A stretch of 64,000 bases of DNA from Paenibacillus pectinilyticus (GTDB taxonomy: Bacteria > Bacillota > Bacilli > Paenibacillales > NBRC-103111), in contig NZ_LYPC01000002.1 of assembly GCF_001700435.1 (NCBI RefSeq), positions 236,614 through 300,613 of the forward strand, in the 5' to 3' direction. Made by a program: the position numbers and the translations under genes. Shown here in pieces: positions 1 to 11,120 of the stretch. A model generated the notes under the pieces. The model searched no databases, was not told the DNA's origin, and saw nothing but the letters and a program-made list of their open reading frames with translations. Within the stretch, counting starts at the first letter, position 1, and the number at the start of each line of letters is the position of its first letter.

Positions 1-2265
1 TCGGATTTCTTCAGCAATTCGCTCATTCTCTAGGATTGCAGTCAATAGATCATCAATAGCATCCCAAGATAACTCTGCAAATCGCGTTTCCCACTCTCGA
101 ATTCGCTTCTCAACTTGCTGAACGAGGCCATTCCATCTACTTTGCGCCTCTGCCATTAAACTAGCAGCAGCCTGCGCTTGCGCACTTGAAATTAACGCTT
201 GGCTGGAAAGTTGATGATATGCCTTCGTGATATCTTGAAAAGTTTGCATACATTCGTCTGCCCGAGACATATTCGAATGAACGACTGACTCCAATATCGT
301 CCATTCTTGCTGCCATTTCTCAAATGGCAGCTCAACACGCAAATTACTCTCCGTCAACATAGCATTTTCTAAGCTTACTGCGGCCTCTTGCATCGTCAAA
401 ACTCCGCTCTCACTGTATGCATGACGTCCTGCTTGAGCATCTATTTGAAGGACTAATTCCGTTGCTTGCGTGTTGACATCTTTTATTCTACGTGTCATTT
501 GTTTATTTGAAAATTGAACCTCCTTCACCATTTGAAGAAAGGTCTCGTTTTTTTGCAAACTATCTTCTGACAAACCAGTCTCATACGCTCTTTCTGAGCT
601 TCCTTGAATGTTTGTCTTAAGAGGATGTTCCGTTGACCCACAGACAGGACAGGGGGCACCTAATTCCAGCTCTTCTGCTAAACGAGATGCTAACGCATGT
701 CTCTCTTGATGCTTCAAGAGCTTTTTCTGATGCTCCTTCCAACCCTGGAAATCTAGGAGAAAGCTTGTTATTCGGCCATCTTGTTGCACAAGATTTTCTG
801 AACAAGTTGAATGCGAAGTCAACCAGACCATTAACTTCTCTTGAAGACTTCCTAGTTTCTCTTTGATTATCCGGACAGAAAGTTCTTCTGCTGCAAAAGC
901 CTTCGTCCTATCATCACTACCTTGCTTCGCTTCCTTCTCTTGCTCTTGAATTAGAAGAATTGCTTTCTTATCTTGAACTGCGGTTTGCAACAATTGTCTC
1001 TTCGCAGTATCCGTCTCCACCAACTTCAATTGCGCTTTTAGCTCCGCTTGTTTAGTTACGGCTTTTTGTTTCGTTTCATTGGCTTTTGAAATTTCTGCTC
1101 TTACCTTCGTAAGTGCTGCATTGACCTCAAGCTCACTCGTTTGCATCCTTTGCATTTGAGCTTGAACTTGCTCAAGTTCTTGCTGAATGATTCTCGCTTG
1201 CTCCAATTGATCCAAACGAAGTAACAAGGGGCCTTCCTGTGACGCAAGTTCTTGCTGTGCCTTTTCAAAGGCTTGAGTTGTCTGCTCATAGTTCGTTTCT
1301 GCTTGCACTTGAGCAGCACTAGCAGTTTCAAGCTGGGACTGACTTGCGAGTACATCTTTTTGGGCCAATGCATGTTGTTCCAAATAAGGGACAACCCGCT
1401 CTGCTTGCTCCGCTAATTGAATAAGACGTTCTTTTTCCGCAATAAGTCCACTCTGTTCCTCATGTTTGTGCTTTTCTTGTTGCAGTCCATCTGACTCCTT
1501 GAGCCATTGATAGACTTGCTTGCTTTCCTCAAATTGCTTTTCCTGTTGCTCCAAATGAAGCTTACTTCGAGTTGCCTCTGCTTCCGCTTCTAGCAGCCGC
1601 TTGTTCGCATCCTCTAACGCAGCCGATGTCGCCTCACCCAATCCCTGCTGTTCTGCAGCAAGTTGTTTGACTGCGCTGTCCGTTTCTTTCACTTTAGAAC
1701 TAACTTTCGCGCTTAACTGGTCACCATACGTTTCAAGATGAAAAAGTCGTTGCAGCATTTGTCTGCGATCCTTGCCCGTCAACGTCAGAAACTCTGCAAA
1801 CTTCCCTTGAGGCAGAACCACCGCTCTCGTAAAATCCTGCATCGACAATCCCAAAATATGCTGGACTTGCTGGTTCACTTCACCAGCTTTATCCGCAAGC
1901 ACAATGGTTTCATCCCCAAGGATATGTAAGAGCCTTGCAATCGTTCCGTTAATGGACATCTCTGCTCCACGTTTAAATTGCCGTTCAACCCGGTAACGCT
2001 CAGTCCCAGACGCATTCGTCAGCTCAAATGTAAAAGAAACGAACAACGTTTGCTCAGCATGGTTCATAATCGCTTGTGTACCGCCACTTGCTCTTTCTAC
2101 TTTGCCATATAAGGATAATGTTATCGCATCTAAAATAGAAGACTTCCCACTCCCCGTTGGCCCAAATATACCAAAGACCCCTGCATCCAAGAGCTGACTG
2201 AAATCAATGGTTTGCAGCTCTCGATAGCTTTGTAGACCGGACATCTGTAATTGGATTGGACGCAC
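1..2265 (-). CDS. sbcC: SbcC exonuclease subunit, ATPase (3' end cut by window edge)
   Basis: Large SMC-like subunit of the SbcCD nuclease, which opens hairpins and processes blocked DNA ends. Translating the minus strand from the GTG at 2265 gives an uninterrupted frame to base 1. It opens with MRPIQLQMSGLQSYR and has a Walker A motif (GPTGSGKSS) near residue 38. Long Gln/Glu/Lys-rich coiled coil flanks a zinc hook, CPVC, near residue 540 (bases about 640-655). The ABC signature and Walker B must lie beyond the edge. An AAGGAGG sits about 8 bases before the GTG, which fixes the start. It is the last gene of addB-addA-sbcD-sbcC, 113 bp after sbcD. Very confident on family; the gene is partial here. 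Confidence 0.95.
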   Translation of the reverse strand, partial: MRPIQLQMSGLQSYRELQTIDFSQLLDAGVFGIFGPTGSGKSSILDAITLSLYGKVERASGGTQAIMNHAEQTLFVSFTFELTNASGTERYRVERQFKRGAEMSINGTIARLLHILGDETIVLADKAGEVNQQVQHILGLSMQDFTRAVVLPQGKFAEFLTLTGKDRRQMLQRLFHLETYGDQLSAKVSSKVKETDSAVKQLAAEQQGLGEATSAALEDANKRLLEAEAEATRSKLHLEQQEKQFEESKQVYQWLKESDGLQQEKHKHEEQSGLIAEKERLIQLAEQAERVVPYLEQHALAQKDVLASQSQLETASAAQVQAETNYEQTTQAFEKAQQELASQEGPLLLRLDQLEQARIIQQELEQVQAQMQRMQTSELEVNAALTKVRAEISKANETKQKAVTKQAELKAQLKLVETDTAKRQLLQTAVQDKKAILLIQEQEKEAKQGSDDRTKAFAAEELSVRIIKEKLGSLQEKLMVWLTSHSTCSENLVQQDGRITSFLLDFQGWKEHQKKLLKHQERHALASRLAEELELGAPCPVCGSTEHPLKTNIQGSSERAYETGLSEDSLQKNETFLQMVKEVQFSNKQMTRRIKDVNTQATELVLQIDAQAGRHAYSESGVLTMQEAAVSLENAMLTESNLRVELPFEKWQQEWTILESVVHSNMSRADECMQTFQDITKAYHQLSSQALISSAQAQAAASLMAEAQSRWNGLVQQVEKRIREWETRFAELSWDAIDDLLTAILENERIAEEIR

Positions 2266-2378
2266 TGTATCTTCCTCCTTTCATTGGCATCGATTAGTTA
2301 TCCACAAGTACTCAATGGGAATAAATCGATTCTTGAGCAGCCGCCATTTATGCTAACCCTTCAAATTCGACATCAGTA

Positions 2379-3557
2379 TTATTCGCCTGAAGCGTCGCCT
2401 AGATCTTTCTCCTGTAGCAGCTCCAAAAACAACTGAACCAATGCTGGTTCTGGCTGTGCACCGCCGGTTTGACGTGCATAAAAGCGTGTAAAATGCTCTT
2501 CCATCGAGAAAGTAGCTTTAGGCAATGCTTCACGCACCGCTTCCATCTCTGGATAGATGGGACGAATATGAATGAAGCCTTCATACGCTTTACGCAATGC
2601 TTGTATTTGTTCAATGGACATCGCTGCTGTCATTGTAATTTCCAGATCGATCCATGCTGTGCTATCCCGTTGTTCATCAAGCCATTGATGCACCTGACCA
2701 ATACCATCTCGGGCTTTCCAGCTCACTAACGGGCGTCCAGAGGTTAAGAAAATTTCTTTCGGTTCCGCAACTTGCCCTGGGGCAAGTTCAAGAATCGTGA
2801 CGGACTTGGCTTGTCCCGCTTCGGAGAAACTATAAGCAATCGGAGATCCGCTATACCGAATCATAGCATCAGACTTCACAAATTGCGGCCGGTGCAAGTG
2901 GCCTAGTGCCACGTATTGCGCACCAGCGTTTAAAGCTTCTGTATCTACAGTATACGCACCACCTACTTGAATAGGTCGCTCTGATTCCGTCTCATGCCCG
3001 CCTAGTACATATAAATGACTCATAATCAAATTCACCGTGTTCGGCTCGAATCCGGTTGCCTGCTTGCGAATTAGAGCTCCAACCCGCTCCGAATACTTAC
3101 TGCGCAGCACTTCTTCCTCTGCTACCTCTGACAACAGCTCCTTTAAGCGTGATTCCGAGGGGTAGGGCAATGCAATTAATCTAGCGAGCTCACCGGTTCT
3201 AGCAATTCCAATAGATTGAATGTCCTGAACAGGTAAACCAATCAAGGTAATTCCTTGCGTTGCTGCTAATGGACCTGAAGCTGCAAGTCGATCCGGATGA
3301 TCGTGATTTCCCGAAATAATCGCCACTTGCCTTTTACCCCCATCAGCGAGCCGGGCTATACCTTCATAAAATAACTGCTCCGCAGCAGCGGGTGGATTCA
3401 CACTGTCGTAAATGTCTCCAGCAATCAACACGAGATCGATCGCTTCTTCTTTCACAATGCTCACCAACTCATCCATGAAAGCGATTTGCTCACTCAATCG
3501 ACTTCGCCCTTCCAACGAACGTCCAAAATGCCAATCGGCCGTGTGTAAAATTCGCAT
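2379..3557 (-). CDS. sbcD: SbcD exonuclease subunit, metallophosphatase
   Basis: Nuclease subunit of SbcCD, 392 residues. The Mre11-type calcineurin-like phosphoesterase motifs are in order: DWHFG (about 10), GDIYD (about 50), SGNHDHP (about 84), then a histidine-bearing MSHLYVLGG and GHLHRPQ. These bind the two catalytic metal ions. The start is the ATG at 3557, because AGGAGG lies 6-7 bases upstream and the protein then begins MRILHTADWH, as in the family. An in-frame ATG at 3584 would leave that ribosome site inside the gene. It lies 52 bp after addA and just before sbcC, its obligate partner. Confidence 0.96.
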   Translation of the reverse strand: MRILHTADWHFGRSLEGRSRLSEQIAFMDELVSIVKEEAIDLVLIAGDIYDSVNPPAAAEQLFYEGIARLADGGKRQVAIISGNHDHPDRLAASGPLAATQGITLIGLPVQDIQSIGIARTGELARLIALPYPSESRLKELLSEVAEEEVLRSKYSERVGALIRKQATGFEPNTVNLIMSHLYVLGGHETESERPIQVGGAYTVDTEALNAGAQYVALGHLHRPQFVKSDAMIRYSGSPIAYSFSEAGQAKSVTILELAPGQVAEPKEIFLTSGRPLVSWKARDGIGQVHQWLDEQRDSTAWIDLEITMTAAMSIEQIQALRKAYEGFIHIRPIYPEMEAVREALPKATFSMEEHFTRFYARQTGGAQPEPALVQLFLELLQEKDLGDASGE

Positions 3558-3609
3558 AACATGCCTCCTTTCTGACAACCACAAGTGGCCTCTATTCTAT
3601 GAATGAACG

Positions 3610-6600
3610 TTACATTTCTACTAGCTTTGCACCATCAAAGAAATAGAGGAACTTCCCAAGGACTGGGCGTTTCCAAATGTGCTCGACAGCTCTCGCATAC
3701 AAATTAATTTGCTTCTCGTAACGAAGCTGCAGATCCGCATCACTATTGCCTTTCACTGCATCTGTCTTATAATCTACCAAAACAAGGCCCAGCTCATCTT
3801 CAAATAAACAATCAATAACCCCTTGAATGAGTACAGTTTCTCCTGCAGCAGTTGAATCTGCCTCCATATAGACTTCATCGGCAGCTAATCCATAACTAAA
3901 CGGGACCTCACGCTGAACGGTATGCGCTTGAATCATTCTCTTACCAACTGATGTCTCGAAAAATTTTAAAATAACAGGTATATCCACCACATCACGCTGT
4001 TCTTGTGTCATGGTTTGTTTATTCAACATATCTTCGAGCGTGGCTTGTATACTTGCTTCTGTAGGCAACTCGAGTAGGGAAAGATTTTGCATCACGGCAT
4101 GTACAACTGTTCCTTTCTCAGCTGCAGTAAGCTTCTTCTCCTCCATAAATCTCGGTCTACGCCAAATTGTGTTGGCAGGTCTACTTAAAGCTGGCGAAGA
4201 TTCTTCCTTAACAGAAGTCTCGGTAAGACTAGGAGTCTCAAATTCTGTAACGATACGATTGATCTCGGATAACCGCTTCATTTCTGAGACAGTCGTTTTG
4301 GCAAAATGCTTAGGTGCATCTGGAAAATCGTATCGCCAAGACAATCGATCCTCCAGTTCTTTTTTCCATCTGCCCGAGGTTACAACAGCATCACTTTGTT
4401 GAATAGCCTGTATACGATCATGGTCCGGGATGATGGCTTCTTCCTCAAGTATCGCGTCCATCTGCAGACTCTCTGGTGTAATGACACTCAGTTTCCATTT
4501 GGAAGGATCGTGCAACAAGCGGACATCTGATGCTGCTTCGCTAATACCAAGTCGTTCCCGCCATAAAACAGCATCTGGATGACGCAGCAAGGCAGGGCCT
4601 ACCCAGTCCAAATAGCTTTTAGCTTTCGCTAACTCAAAATCGGGTAAGTACCAAGCCTCTCTTGACAGATGACGTCCCCAACCACGCAGCAGCTTATCTA
4701 GTGATTTCACCGTACCAAGCAAATATAATTTCTCTCTTGCTCGCGTCAGCGCTACATACAATACACGCATTTCTTCTGCAAGAAGTTCAAGTTTCAACCG
4801 CTTTTTAATCGCGAGTGAAGGAAGTGTTGGGTAACTGACCCGCAGCTTCGTATCCACAAATCTTGGTCCAAAGCCTAATTCCTTGTGCAGCAAGAACGCT
4901 TCGTTCAGATCGCGTTGATTGAACATTTTGGCCATACCTGCTACGAACACGACAGGGAATTCCAAGCCTTTACTTTTGTGAATCGACATAATACGTACGA
5001 CATCTTCTTGTTCGCCAAGCGCACGTGCTGTTCCGAGGTCACCGCCGCTTTCTTTCATCCGCTCAATAAATCGTAAAAATCGGAATAACCCGCGAAGTGA
5101 TGTACTCTCATATTGCCTTGCACGATCATAGAGCGCCCTTAAATTGGCTTGCCGCTGCATGCCACCTGGCAAACCACCTGCGAAGTCATAATAACCCGTT
5201 TGTCTGAAAATACGCCAAATCAAGTCAGCTAAGGAGCCTTGTCTAGCTTCATCCCGCCATTGCTCTAAACGCTCAAGAAAGTAGAATAATTTGTTCGATA
5301 ACTCGTCTTGCCCTTCGTTACTCCCTTGGAGCGCCATGCGTAAAACGGACTCATAGAAAGGTACGGATTTATCCGCAGCTCGAATTTGGGCTAAATCCTC
5401 AGCAGTCAGCTGTACCATAGGCGAGCGCAATACAGCAGCAAGTGGTACATCCTGATACGGGTTATCAATCACCTTCAATAAGGACAGCATGGTCTCAACT
5501 TCCGTTGCTGAGAAATACCCCGTACTGAGCTCCGCATAAGCTGGTATCCCCTGCTTCTTAAGTTCGTCAATTAAGATAGGTGACCATGCTTGCGTCGCTC
5601 TTAATAAAATAACAATATCTCTATAGGTTGCTGGGCGATCTCCACCAGTTCGTTTATCAAAAACTTGAAAAACTTCCTGCCCACCTGCACCTAGTAGTCC
5701 ACGAATTTGAAGAGCAATTGTTCTTGCTTCTAATTGTGCGGTTTCCAGTTCTTCCGCTTCAACAACAGGATCAACTCCGTCGGAACCCTCAACATGCATA
5801 TCCGTCTCGATTTCATCGGATTCCTCTGTGAATGATTCGTCTTTGTCGGCCCCATCTTTAGCGCGATCAATGAGCAGCATTTCGACCGAGCAGTCGGATG
5901 CTGAAGGCGGATAACCCGCTCCATAGACTAGTTCCGCGCGTTCGTCGTAAGCAATTTCGCCTACCGTCTCATTCATCATTTGTTTAAAAATAAAGTTAAC
6001 AGCATCAACAACTTGAACACGGCTTCGGAAATTCCTCGCTAAGTCAATTCTTCCACCGTTCATTGCCTGATCCTGCACAGGATCTTTGTTGGAACGATAC
6101 GCTTTGTACTTCTCCATAAATAGACCAGGCTCAGCTAATCGAAACCGATAAATACTCTGTTTAACGTCACCAACCATGAATCGGTTGCCAGGTTTGGAGG
6201 TTGAAATCAATTCAACAATCGCCTCTTGGACTCGATTCGTATCCTGATATTCATCCAGCAGCACCTCAGCAAATTGTTTGCGATACGCTTGAGCCGCTTC
6301 TGAAGGATACAATTCACCAGGCATCGATCCAGGCGCCGTTAGAATTTGCAGGCAATAATGCTCCAAGTCAGCAAATTCAATCAGACCTTTAGCAGCCTTA
6401 GCAGCTTGATATCTTTTGCCGAAATCAACGATGAGATCAACAAGTACATGAAGCAAGGGGGCCATCTCTGCGATTTCTTGATGAAACTGTTCTGGCGTAC
6501 GTCCGAACAATTCTTCCTTTAATTTGTTAATCTGATCTTTGGCCTTGTTCCTCAGCTCTTTGACTTCTTCCTGCATAGCTTTATCAAAGTCATCGCCTTT

Positions 6601-7560
6601 ACAAGCTTTGAGCTTACCGAATTCAACGGTTTGGAAACCGCGATATAGAACGGACCACGGATACGTCGTTGTTTCTAATAAATTCTGAACAAGTTCTATA
6701 TCATCTCGCAAATTGTCCAAATAAGGAGCCGGTCCTCCTGGAGACTCTGCGATAAATTGAGCCTGGCGCAGTAAATCAGCAGCCCCTTCAAGCTCAAGTG
6801 TCAAATCTCGTACAAGACTTTGTTCCCAAAGGGAGTAGTCCACTGGCGCAGAAGCCGCGGCAACATAAGGAAGCGCCTCTTCAACCAAAGGCACCGCTTC
6901 ACTCTTCATTTCCTGCGGTGCAGGAGGACCAAACATCGATGCCGTTTCACGAAGCCAGAATTCTGGCCAAGGATGACTGCGAGATACATCATATAGTTTC
7001 TGAATGAGCTGCATAATGGCGTTGTCATTGCGTTCCCCACTAAAAGAATCAACAAGCTGCCAGAAGGCACTATGCTCGTCACTTGCAGCATAATACTCTT
7101 CAAGCATTTCACCAAGCAAGTCCTGACGCAGCAAATCACCTTCTGTCTCGTTCGCGATTCGGAAGCCGGGATCTAACTTAATTAGGCTAAAATATCGCTG
7201 AACAACCTCTAAACAAAAAGAATGCAAAGTCGTAATAGACGCCTTCCCCATAAGCGCGAGTTGTTTACGCAAATGTTGTGAATGGGGCTGTTTCATGAGC
7301 TCTTTCTCTAAGGCTTCTCGGATCCGATGCTTCATTTCTGAAGCTGCCGCCTTGGTAAAGGTAGCAACCAGTAATCGGTCCACATCGATAGGCTCCCACT
7401 CGCTGGAAATCCGTCGTATGATTCGTTCCACAAGTACAGCTGTTTTACCAGACCCAGCAGCAGCGGCAACCAGCATGTTTTGCCCTTTCAGGGTTATGGC
7501 ATCCCATTGATCATCCGTCCATGTACTTCCAAGGGGTTTAGGTTCTTGCTGATGCGTCAC
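3610..7560 (-). CDS. addA: AddA: helicase-nuclease subunit A
   Basis: AddAB is the Bacillota counterpart of RecBCD; it resects double-strand breaks for RecA loading. This 1316-residue subunit carries a UvrD-type superfamily 1 helicase (Walker A AAAGSGKT near residue 33, LLDEYQDTN, GDVKQSIYRFR, IHKSKGLEFPVVF, ALTRAREKLYL). A C-terminal RecB-type nuclease contains LVLVDYKTDAV near 1258. The start is GTG at 7560, with AAAGGAG about 8 bases upstream. It follows addB by 22 bp. An acidic stretch near residues 560-607 (KDESFTEESDEIETD) makes it slightly longer than I would expect and is probably a surface loop. Confidence 0.97.
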   Translation of the reverse strand: MTHQQEPKPLGSTWTDDQWDAITLKGQNMLVAAAAGSGKTAVLVERIIRRISSEWEPIDVDRLLVATFTKAAASEMKHRIREALEKELMKQPHSQHLRKQLALMGKASITTLHSFCLEVVQRYFSLIKLDPGFRIANETEGDLLRQDLLGEMLEEYYAASDEHSAFWQLVDSFSGERNDNAIMQLIQKLYDVSRSHPWPEFWLRETASMFGPPAPQEMKSEAVPLVEEALPYVAAASAPVDYSLWEQSLVRDLTLELEGAADLLRQAQFIAESPGGPAPYLDNLRDDIELVQNLLETTTYPWSVLYRGFQTVEFGKLKACKGDDFDKAMQEEVKELRNKAKDQINKLKEELFGRTPEQFHQEIAEMAPLLHVLVDLIVDFGKRYQAAKAAKGLIEFADLEHYCLQILTAPGSMPGELYPSEAAQAYRKQFAEVLLDEYQDTNRVQEAIVELISTSKPGNRFMVGDVKQSIYRFRLAEPGLFMEKYKAYRSNKDPVQDQAMNGGRIDLARNFRSRVQVVDAVNFIFKQMMNETVGEIAYDERAELVYGAGYPPSASDCSVEMLLIDRAKDGADKDESFTEESDEIETDMHVEGSDGVDPVVEAEELETAQLEARTIALQIRGLLGAGGQEVFQVFDKRTGGDRPATYRDIVILLRATQAWSPILIDELKKQGIPAYAELSTGYFSATEVETMLSLLKVIDNPYQDVPLAAVLRSPMVQLTAEDLAQIRAADKSVPFYESVLRMALQGSNEGQDELSNKLFYFLERLEQWRDEARQGSLADLIWRIFRQTGYYDFAGGLPGGMQRQANLRALYDRARQYESTSLRGLFRFLRFIERMKESGGDLGTARALGEQEDVVRIMSIHKSKGLEFPVVFVAGMAKMFNQRDLNEAFLLHKELGFGPRFVDTKLRVSYPTLPSLAIKKRLKLELLAEEMRVLYVALTRAREKLYLLGTVKSLDKLLRGWGRHLSREAWYLPDFELAKAKSYLDWVGPALLRHPDAVLWRERLGISEAASDVRLLHDPSKWKLSVITPESLQMDAILEEEAIIPDHDRIQAIQQSDAVVTSGRWKKELEDRLSWRYDFPDAPKHFAKTTVSEMKRLSEINRIVTEFETPSLTETSVKEESSPALSRPANTIWRRPRFMEEKKLTAAEKGTVVHAVMQNLSLLELPTEASIQATLEDMLNKQTMTQEQRDVVDIPVILKFFETSVGKRMIQAHTVQREVPFSYGLAADEVYMEADSTAAGETVLIQGVIDCLFEDELGLVLVDYKTDAVKGNSDADLQLRYEKQINLYARAVEHIWKRPVLGKFLYFFDGAKLVEM

Positions 7561-7582
7561 ACGGATACACTCCTTTCTGCCT

Positions 7583-10500
7583 TCACGGCCCGCTTACCTG
7601 TCCAGCCAATTCCGTCCATACCTGATCCTTCGCTCGTTGGCGGAAAACATGCACTTCATTCCCTTCGAATAAAGGGTCTATTTGACAAATAGCTGTATAG
7701 GAACAATGTTGGCATGCTGTCTTTTTACCCATGCGGTACGGAGCAATATCTACATGTCCATCTGTAATGTTGGTTCCAATTTGTTTCACTTGCTTACGTA
7801 CATAGGTTCTAAGGGTATCCCACTGTTCTTCTGTCGCTACGGAGGAAGTTGAATAAAAACTTCCATCTTTCTTTAATGCCACTGGAATAAGCTGTGAATG
7901 CCCTGCACTTCGAATCAATTCATCATCCATTAAACCTGCAACTTCAGCATCCGCAGTAATTAAGCCCTTCATTTTGTAACGTTTACGAAGTTCTTTCTCT
8001 ACAGATGCAGGATCAAGCGCATTTTTTTGCTGCAGCATAGGGTTATGCACATGGAAATAAAGCACGCCTGCCGGCTTTGCTTCTACACCTAGCCAAGTCT
8101 CTGCATGTGTAAGGATGACGTCTAGATACGTCAACATCTGAAGGGACAGCCCATAATACACTTCCGATAGCTGTAAAGCTGTCTGGCTTGATTTATAGTC
8201 AATAACGCGCAGTAATACACCTTGCTCGCCATCTGCTCGATCTACACGATCGATTCGCCCAATAATCTCCATTGTACAACCATTATCGAGCTCAAATGTA
8301 AGCGGAGGTAACTCTTTGCCTGGGCCAAAATCAATTTCCAATCCAAGCGGTTGAAACTGCCCATGCTTCGCATGTTCGCCTAGGACGACGGCAGCTCTAC
8401 CGACCACCTGCTTGAGTTTTCTAGCAATATAAGCATATCGACTAGAACTTAGTAAAATTTCGCCTTGCAAGCGAGGCGCTAGCTCGTCCACAACTTGTGC
8501 CGAACGCTCCATACATTGCTCAGCGGATAAAGAACCCCAATCGAGCTGATCCTGCTGCAGCTTCTGAACGAACTGGTTCAGCGCCGCATGGAACAATTGA
8601 CCAATATCAGGTGCATCCAATCGATATACACGACGTTCTTGAAGACGTAAGCCATGAGAAACGAAATGCGAGAATGGACAAGCCACATACTTCTCCATCC
8701 GTGAAACACTTGCACGTAAGTGCTGCCCATATAAAAGCTTACTTGTCTTGGAGGTGAGTCTCTTTTCTTTGTTTGTATAATTCAGAGCTTGCGCTAGGGA
8801 TTGCAGCTTCAGCTGCCACTCGGGCTGTTCCGTATACCAATTGTAAGTATCCCACCATAACTCTGACATCCGACCACCCAGTAACCAGTGCTTCATACGT
8901 ACGGATAAATACGAAATCGCCTGTGTCGGATGTGCTAAATAAGCCGCTTGCTCAACTTCAGATAAATCCACCGAAGGTTCAGCTAGGAGTAAGGATCCCT
9001 CTGTGCCAGGAAAAAGTTGCCGCATTTGCTGAATAAGTTCCGAAGGTAATAACGATTTGCCCTCTTCATCTGCCAAGGGATAACTCAACCAAAGTCGTTT
9101 ACCCGGTACCGTGAGTGAAGTATAGACAATGAACTGCTCATCCAAAAGCTTCCTGCGACTGCCGTCGGCCATGGGTAATCCGGAGTCCATCAATACACTG
9201 CGTTCCGCTTCTGTCAGAACCCCTTTCTCAGCCATCTGAGCAGGGATAACACCGTCATTCACGCCTAAAATATAAGCATATCTGATACCGCTAGAGCGTG
9301 TACGATCCATACTTCCAATCAATAGCTGATCCATCGAAGGCGGCACTAATCCCAACTGCATACTTTCCATGCCCGTTTCAATTAGACCGTTAAACAGTTC
9401 AAGTGAGAGTTCATCGGTTCCCATGGTTTCTACCAATTGATCCAGCATATCCATGACACTGTTCCACATTTGGCTGTGCTCACGTGCCTTCTCCGGCCTT
9501 CCAGCAAGTGTAGCCTGTTGTGTCCATGCTTCCAGCTTCTCTGGCGCTTGAACGGTCACCAGCAGGTCATATAACGCTTCAACTTGATCTTTGACTGTCC
9601 GAGCCTGCCCCAACCGATTGGATAACGCAAGTAAAGGACGTACAACCCATGATTTACTTGTATTCAACGCTTGTAATTCTGCCGTTTGTTCCTTGATCTG
9701 GTCTTCCGCCTGCTCTAAATTCGCACGAAATTGATATGTCCATGGCTTGCCATCTGTCCATCTATAGCCTTGAATCCCGAAGGCAAGCACATAATTTTCT
9801 AATTTATCCAACTCTGTACGTTCAGAGGTCGCTTCTAGAGGCAGCAATAAATCCGTTTTGATGCAACGGAATACGGCATCGTAATGCCAATTATGCTGGA
9901 CGACTTCTAGTGCGGAGCGAATGAACTCCACAAGTGGATGATGCAATACCGATCGTTTCTGATCAAAAAAGTGAGGGATTTCATGATCGGTTAGCACCAT
10001 GTTTAACAGATCCTGATAGCCTTCCATGTTCCTCACCATGATGGCCATTTCGCGCCAACGAACCCCATGCTCACGAACGAGCTCAAGCATATCACGCACG
10101 GCACCTTCTACCTCAGCACGACGATGGACGGCTTCCCGGATGACGAGCTGATCAGAGAGCTTTTCCCCAATGGCAGGCTTATACTTATGCGCTCCTCCAC
10201 CTATTCGGCGATGGAAATTCTGCTCTAAATACGCAAGCGCTGGGCTATCTTCATAACGAGGTGCATGCTCGGGACTAAGCTGAACGACTTCAGCTCTATC
10301 CAGTCCTAGCTGCCAAATCAACTCTTGTAACCGAACCATCGTCATAGCGGTCGGATGGAACAAATCCAACTCATCCGGCTTGTCTTCTGCCTGCAGTTCA
10401 CGATCTAAACACAAGGTGATCGTCACTTGCTTACATGAAGCAAATAAAGCTCCCAATACTCTGAATTCTTGGGGTGTGAACCCATGGAAACCATCAATCC

Positions 10501-11113
10501 AAACCGAAGCTGAACGCAAATAAGCGGAATTCACCACTTGTTCAGCGAGCAGTGTCAAATAGTCCTCTCCATCCAAATACTGCTTGGCTACCGCCGCTTC
10601 AAACTCTCGATATACGAGCTGAATGTCGTGCATTTTATCACGCAGCAATCCATGCTCACCCAAGTTAGTGACACGTTTACTTTCGTGAGATTCCAACTGC
10701 TCTGCTGTTACACAATAGCGCTTCATTTCGGTAAAAAGCTGATTCAACCGATCCACAAAGCCCATTTGCTCAGCGGAATGTCCAAAGAGGCGTAACTCCT
10801 CCTTGTGCTTATGTAAAATGCTCGTTAGCAGTAGTTTCTTCCCTGTATCATCAATAGGCAGCCTTGCTGTACCGCCTTCTTCTTGCATTACACGCCAAGC
10901 TAAACGATGAAAGCTAAGTACCTGTGCGCGGATCATACCGCGAATATTGGGATCTGATACAAGGGCATGCTCAGCTTGAAACGTGGCTTGCTCAGGGACT
11001 AGTAAAATGAGTGGATCACCTTCAGGCGCTGACGCCAATTGCTGCTTGATCTCTGTCAGACAGCGCTCACTCTTACCGCTTCCAGCTCTACCAATAACGA
11101 ATCGAATAGACAT
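7583..11113 (-). CDS. addB: AddB: helicase-nuclease subunit B
   Basis: Partner of AddA, 1176 residues. It has an N-terminal P-loop (GRAGSGKS, residues 8-15) and a degenerate helicase core. The C-terminal nuclease domain carries VIDYKSS. Iron-sulfur cysteines are split as in the family: one at MEKYVACPF (about 810) and three in CQHCSYTAIC close to the C terminus. GGAGG lies just before the ATG at 11113. It is the first gene of the addB-addA-sbcD-sbcC operon. The 5' leader contains a repeat element also found before the MoxR gene at 63417. Confidence 0.97.
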   Translation of the reverse strand: MSIRFVIGRAGSGKSERCLTEIKQQLASAPEGDPLILLVPEQATFQAEHALVSDPNIRGMIRAQVLSFHRLAWRVMQEEGGTARLPIDDTGKKLLLTSILHKHKEELRLFGHSAEQMGFVDRLNQLFTEMKRYCVTAEQLESHESKRVTNLGEHGLLRDKMHDIQLVYREFEAAVAKQYLDGEDYLTLLAEQVVNSAYLRSASVWIDGFHGFTPQEFRVLGALFASCKQVTITLCLDRELQAEDKPDELDLFHPTAMTMVRLQELIWQLGLDRAEVVQLSPEHAPRYEDSPALAYLEQNFHRRIGGGAHKYKPAIGEKLSDQLVIREAVHRRAEVEGAVRDMLELVREHGVRWREMAIMVRNMEGYQDLLNMVLTDHEIPHFFDQKRSVLHHPLVEFIRSALEVVQHNWHYDAVFRCIKTDLLLPLEATSERTELDKLENYVLAFGIQGYRWTDGKPWTYQFRANLEQAEDQIKEQTAELQALNTSKSWVVRPLLALSNRLGQARTVKDQVEALYDLLVTVQAPEKLEAWTQQATLAGRPEKAREHSQMWNSVMDMLDQLVETMGTDELSLELFNGLIETGMESMQLGLVPPSMDQLLIGSMDRTRSSGIRYAYILGVNDGVIPAQMAEKGVLTEAERSVLMDSGLPMADGSRRKLLDEQFIVYTSLTVPGKRLWLSYPLADEEGKSLLPSELIQQMRQLFPGTEGSLLLAEPSVDLSEVEQAAYLAHPTQAISYLSVRMKHWLLGGRMSELWWDTYNWYTEQPEWQLKLQSLAQALNYTNKEKRLTSKTSKLLYGQHLRASVSRMEKYVACPFSHFVSHGLRLQERRVYRLDAPDIGQLFHAALNQFVQKLQQDQLDWGSLSAEQCMERSAQVVDELAPRLQGEILLSSSRYAYIARKLKQVVGRAAVVLGEHAKHGQFQPLGLEIDFGPGKELPPLTFELDNGCTMEIIGRIDRVDRADGEQGVLLRVIDYKSSQTALQLSEVYYGLSLQMLTYLDVILTHAETWLGVEAKPAGVLYFHVHNPMLQQKNALDPASVEKELRKRYKMKGLITADAEVAGLMDDELIRSAGHSQLIPVALKKDGSFYSTSSVATEEQWDTLRTYVRKQVKQIGTNITDGHVDIAPYRMGKKTACQHCSYTAICQIDPLFEGNEVHVFRQRAKDQVWTELAGQVSGP

Positions 11114-11120
11114 GCAGTGC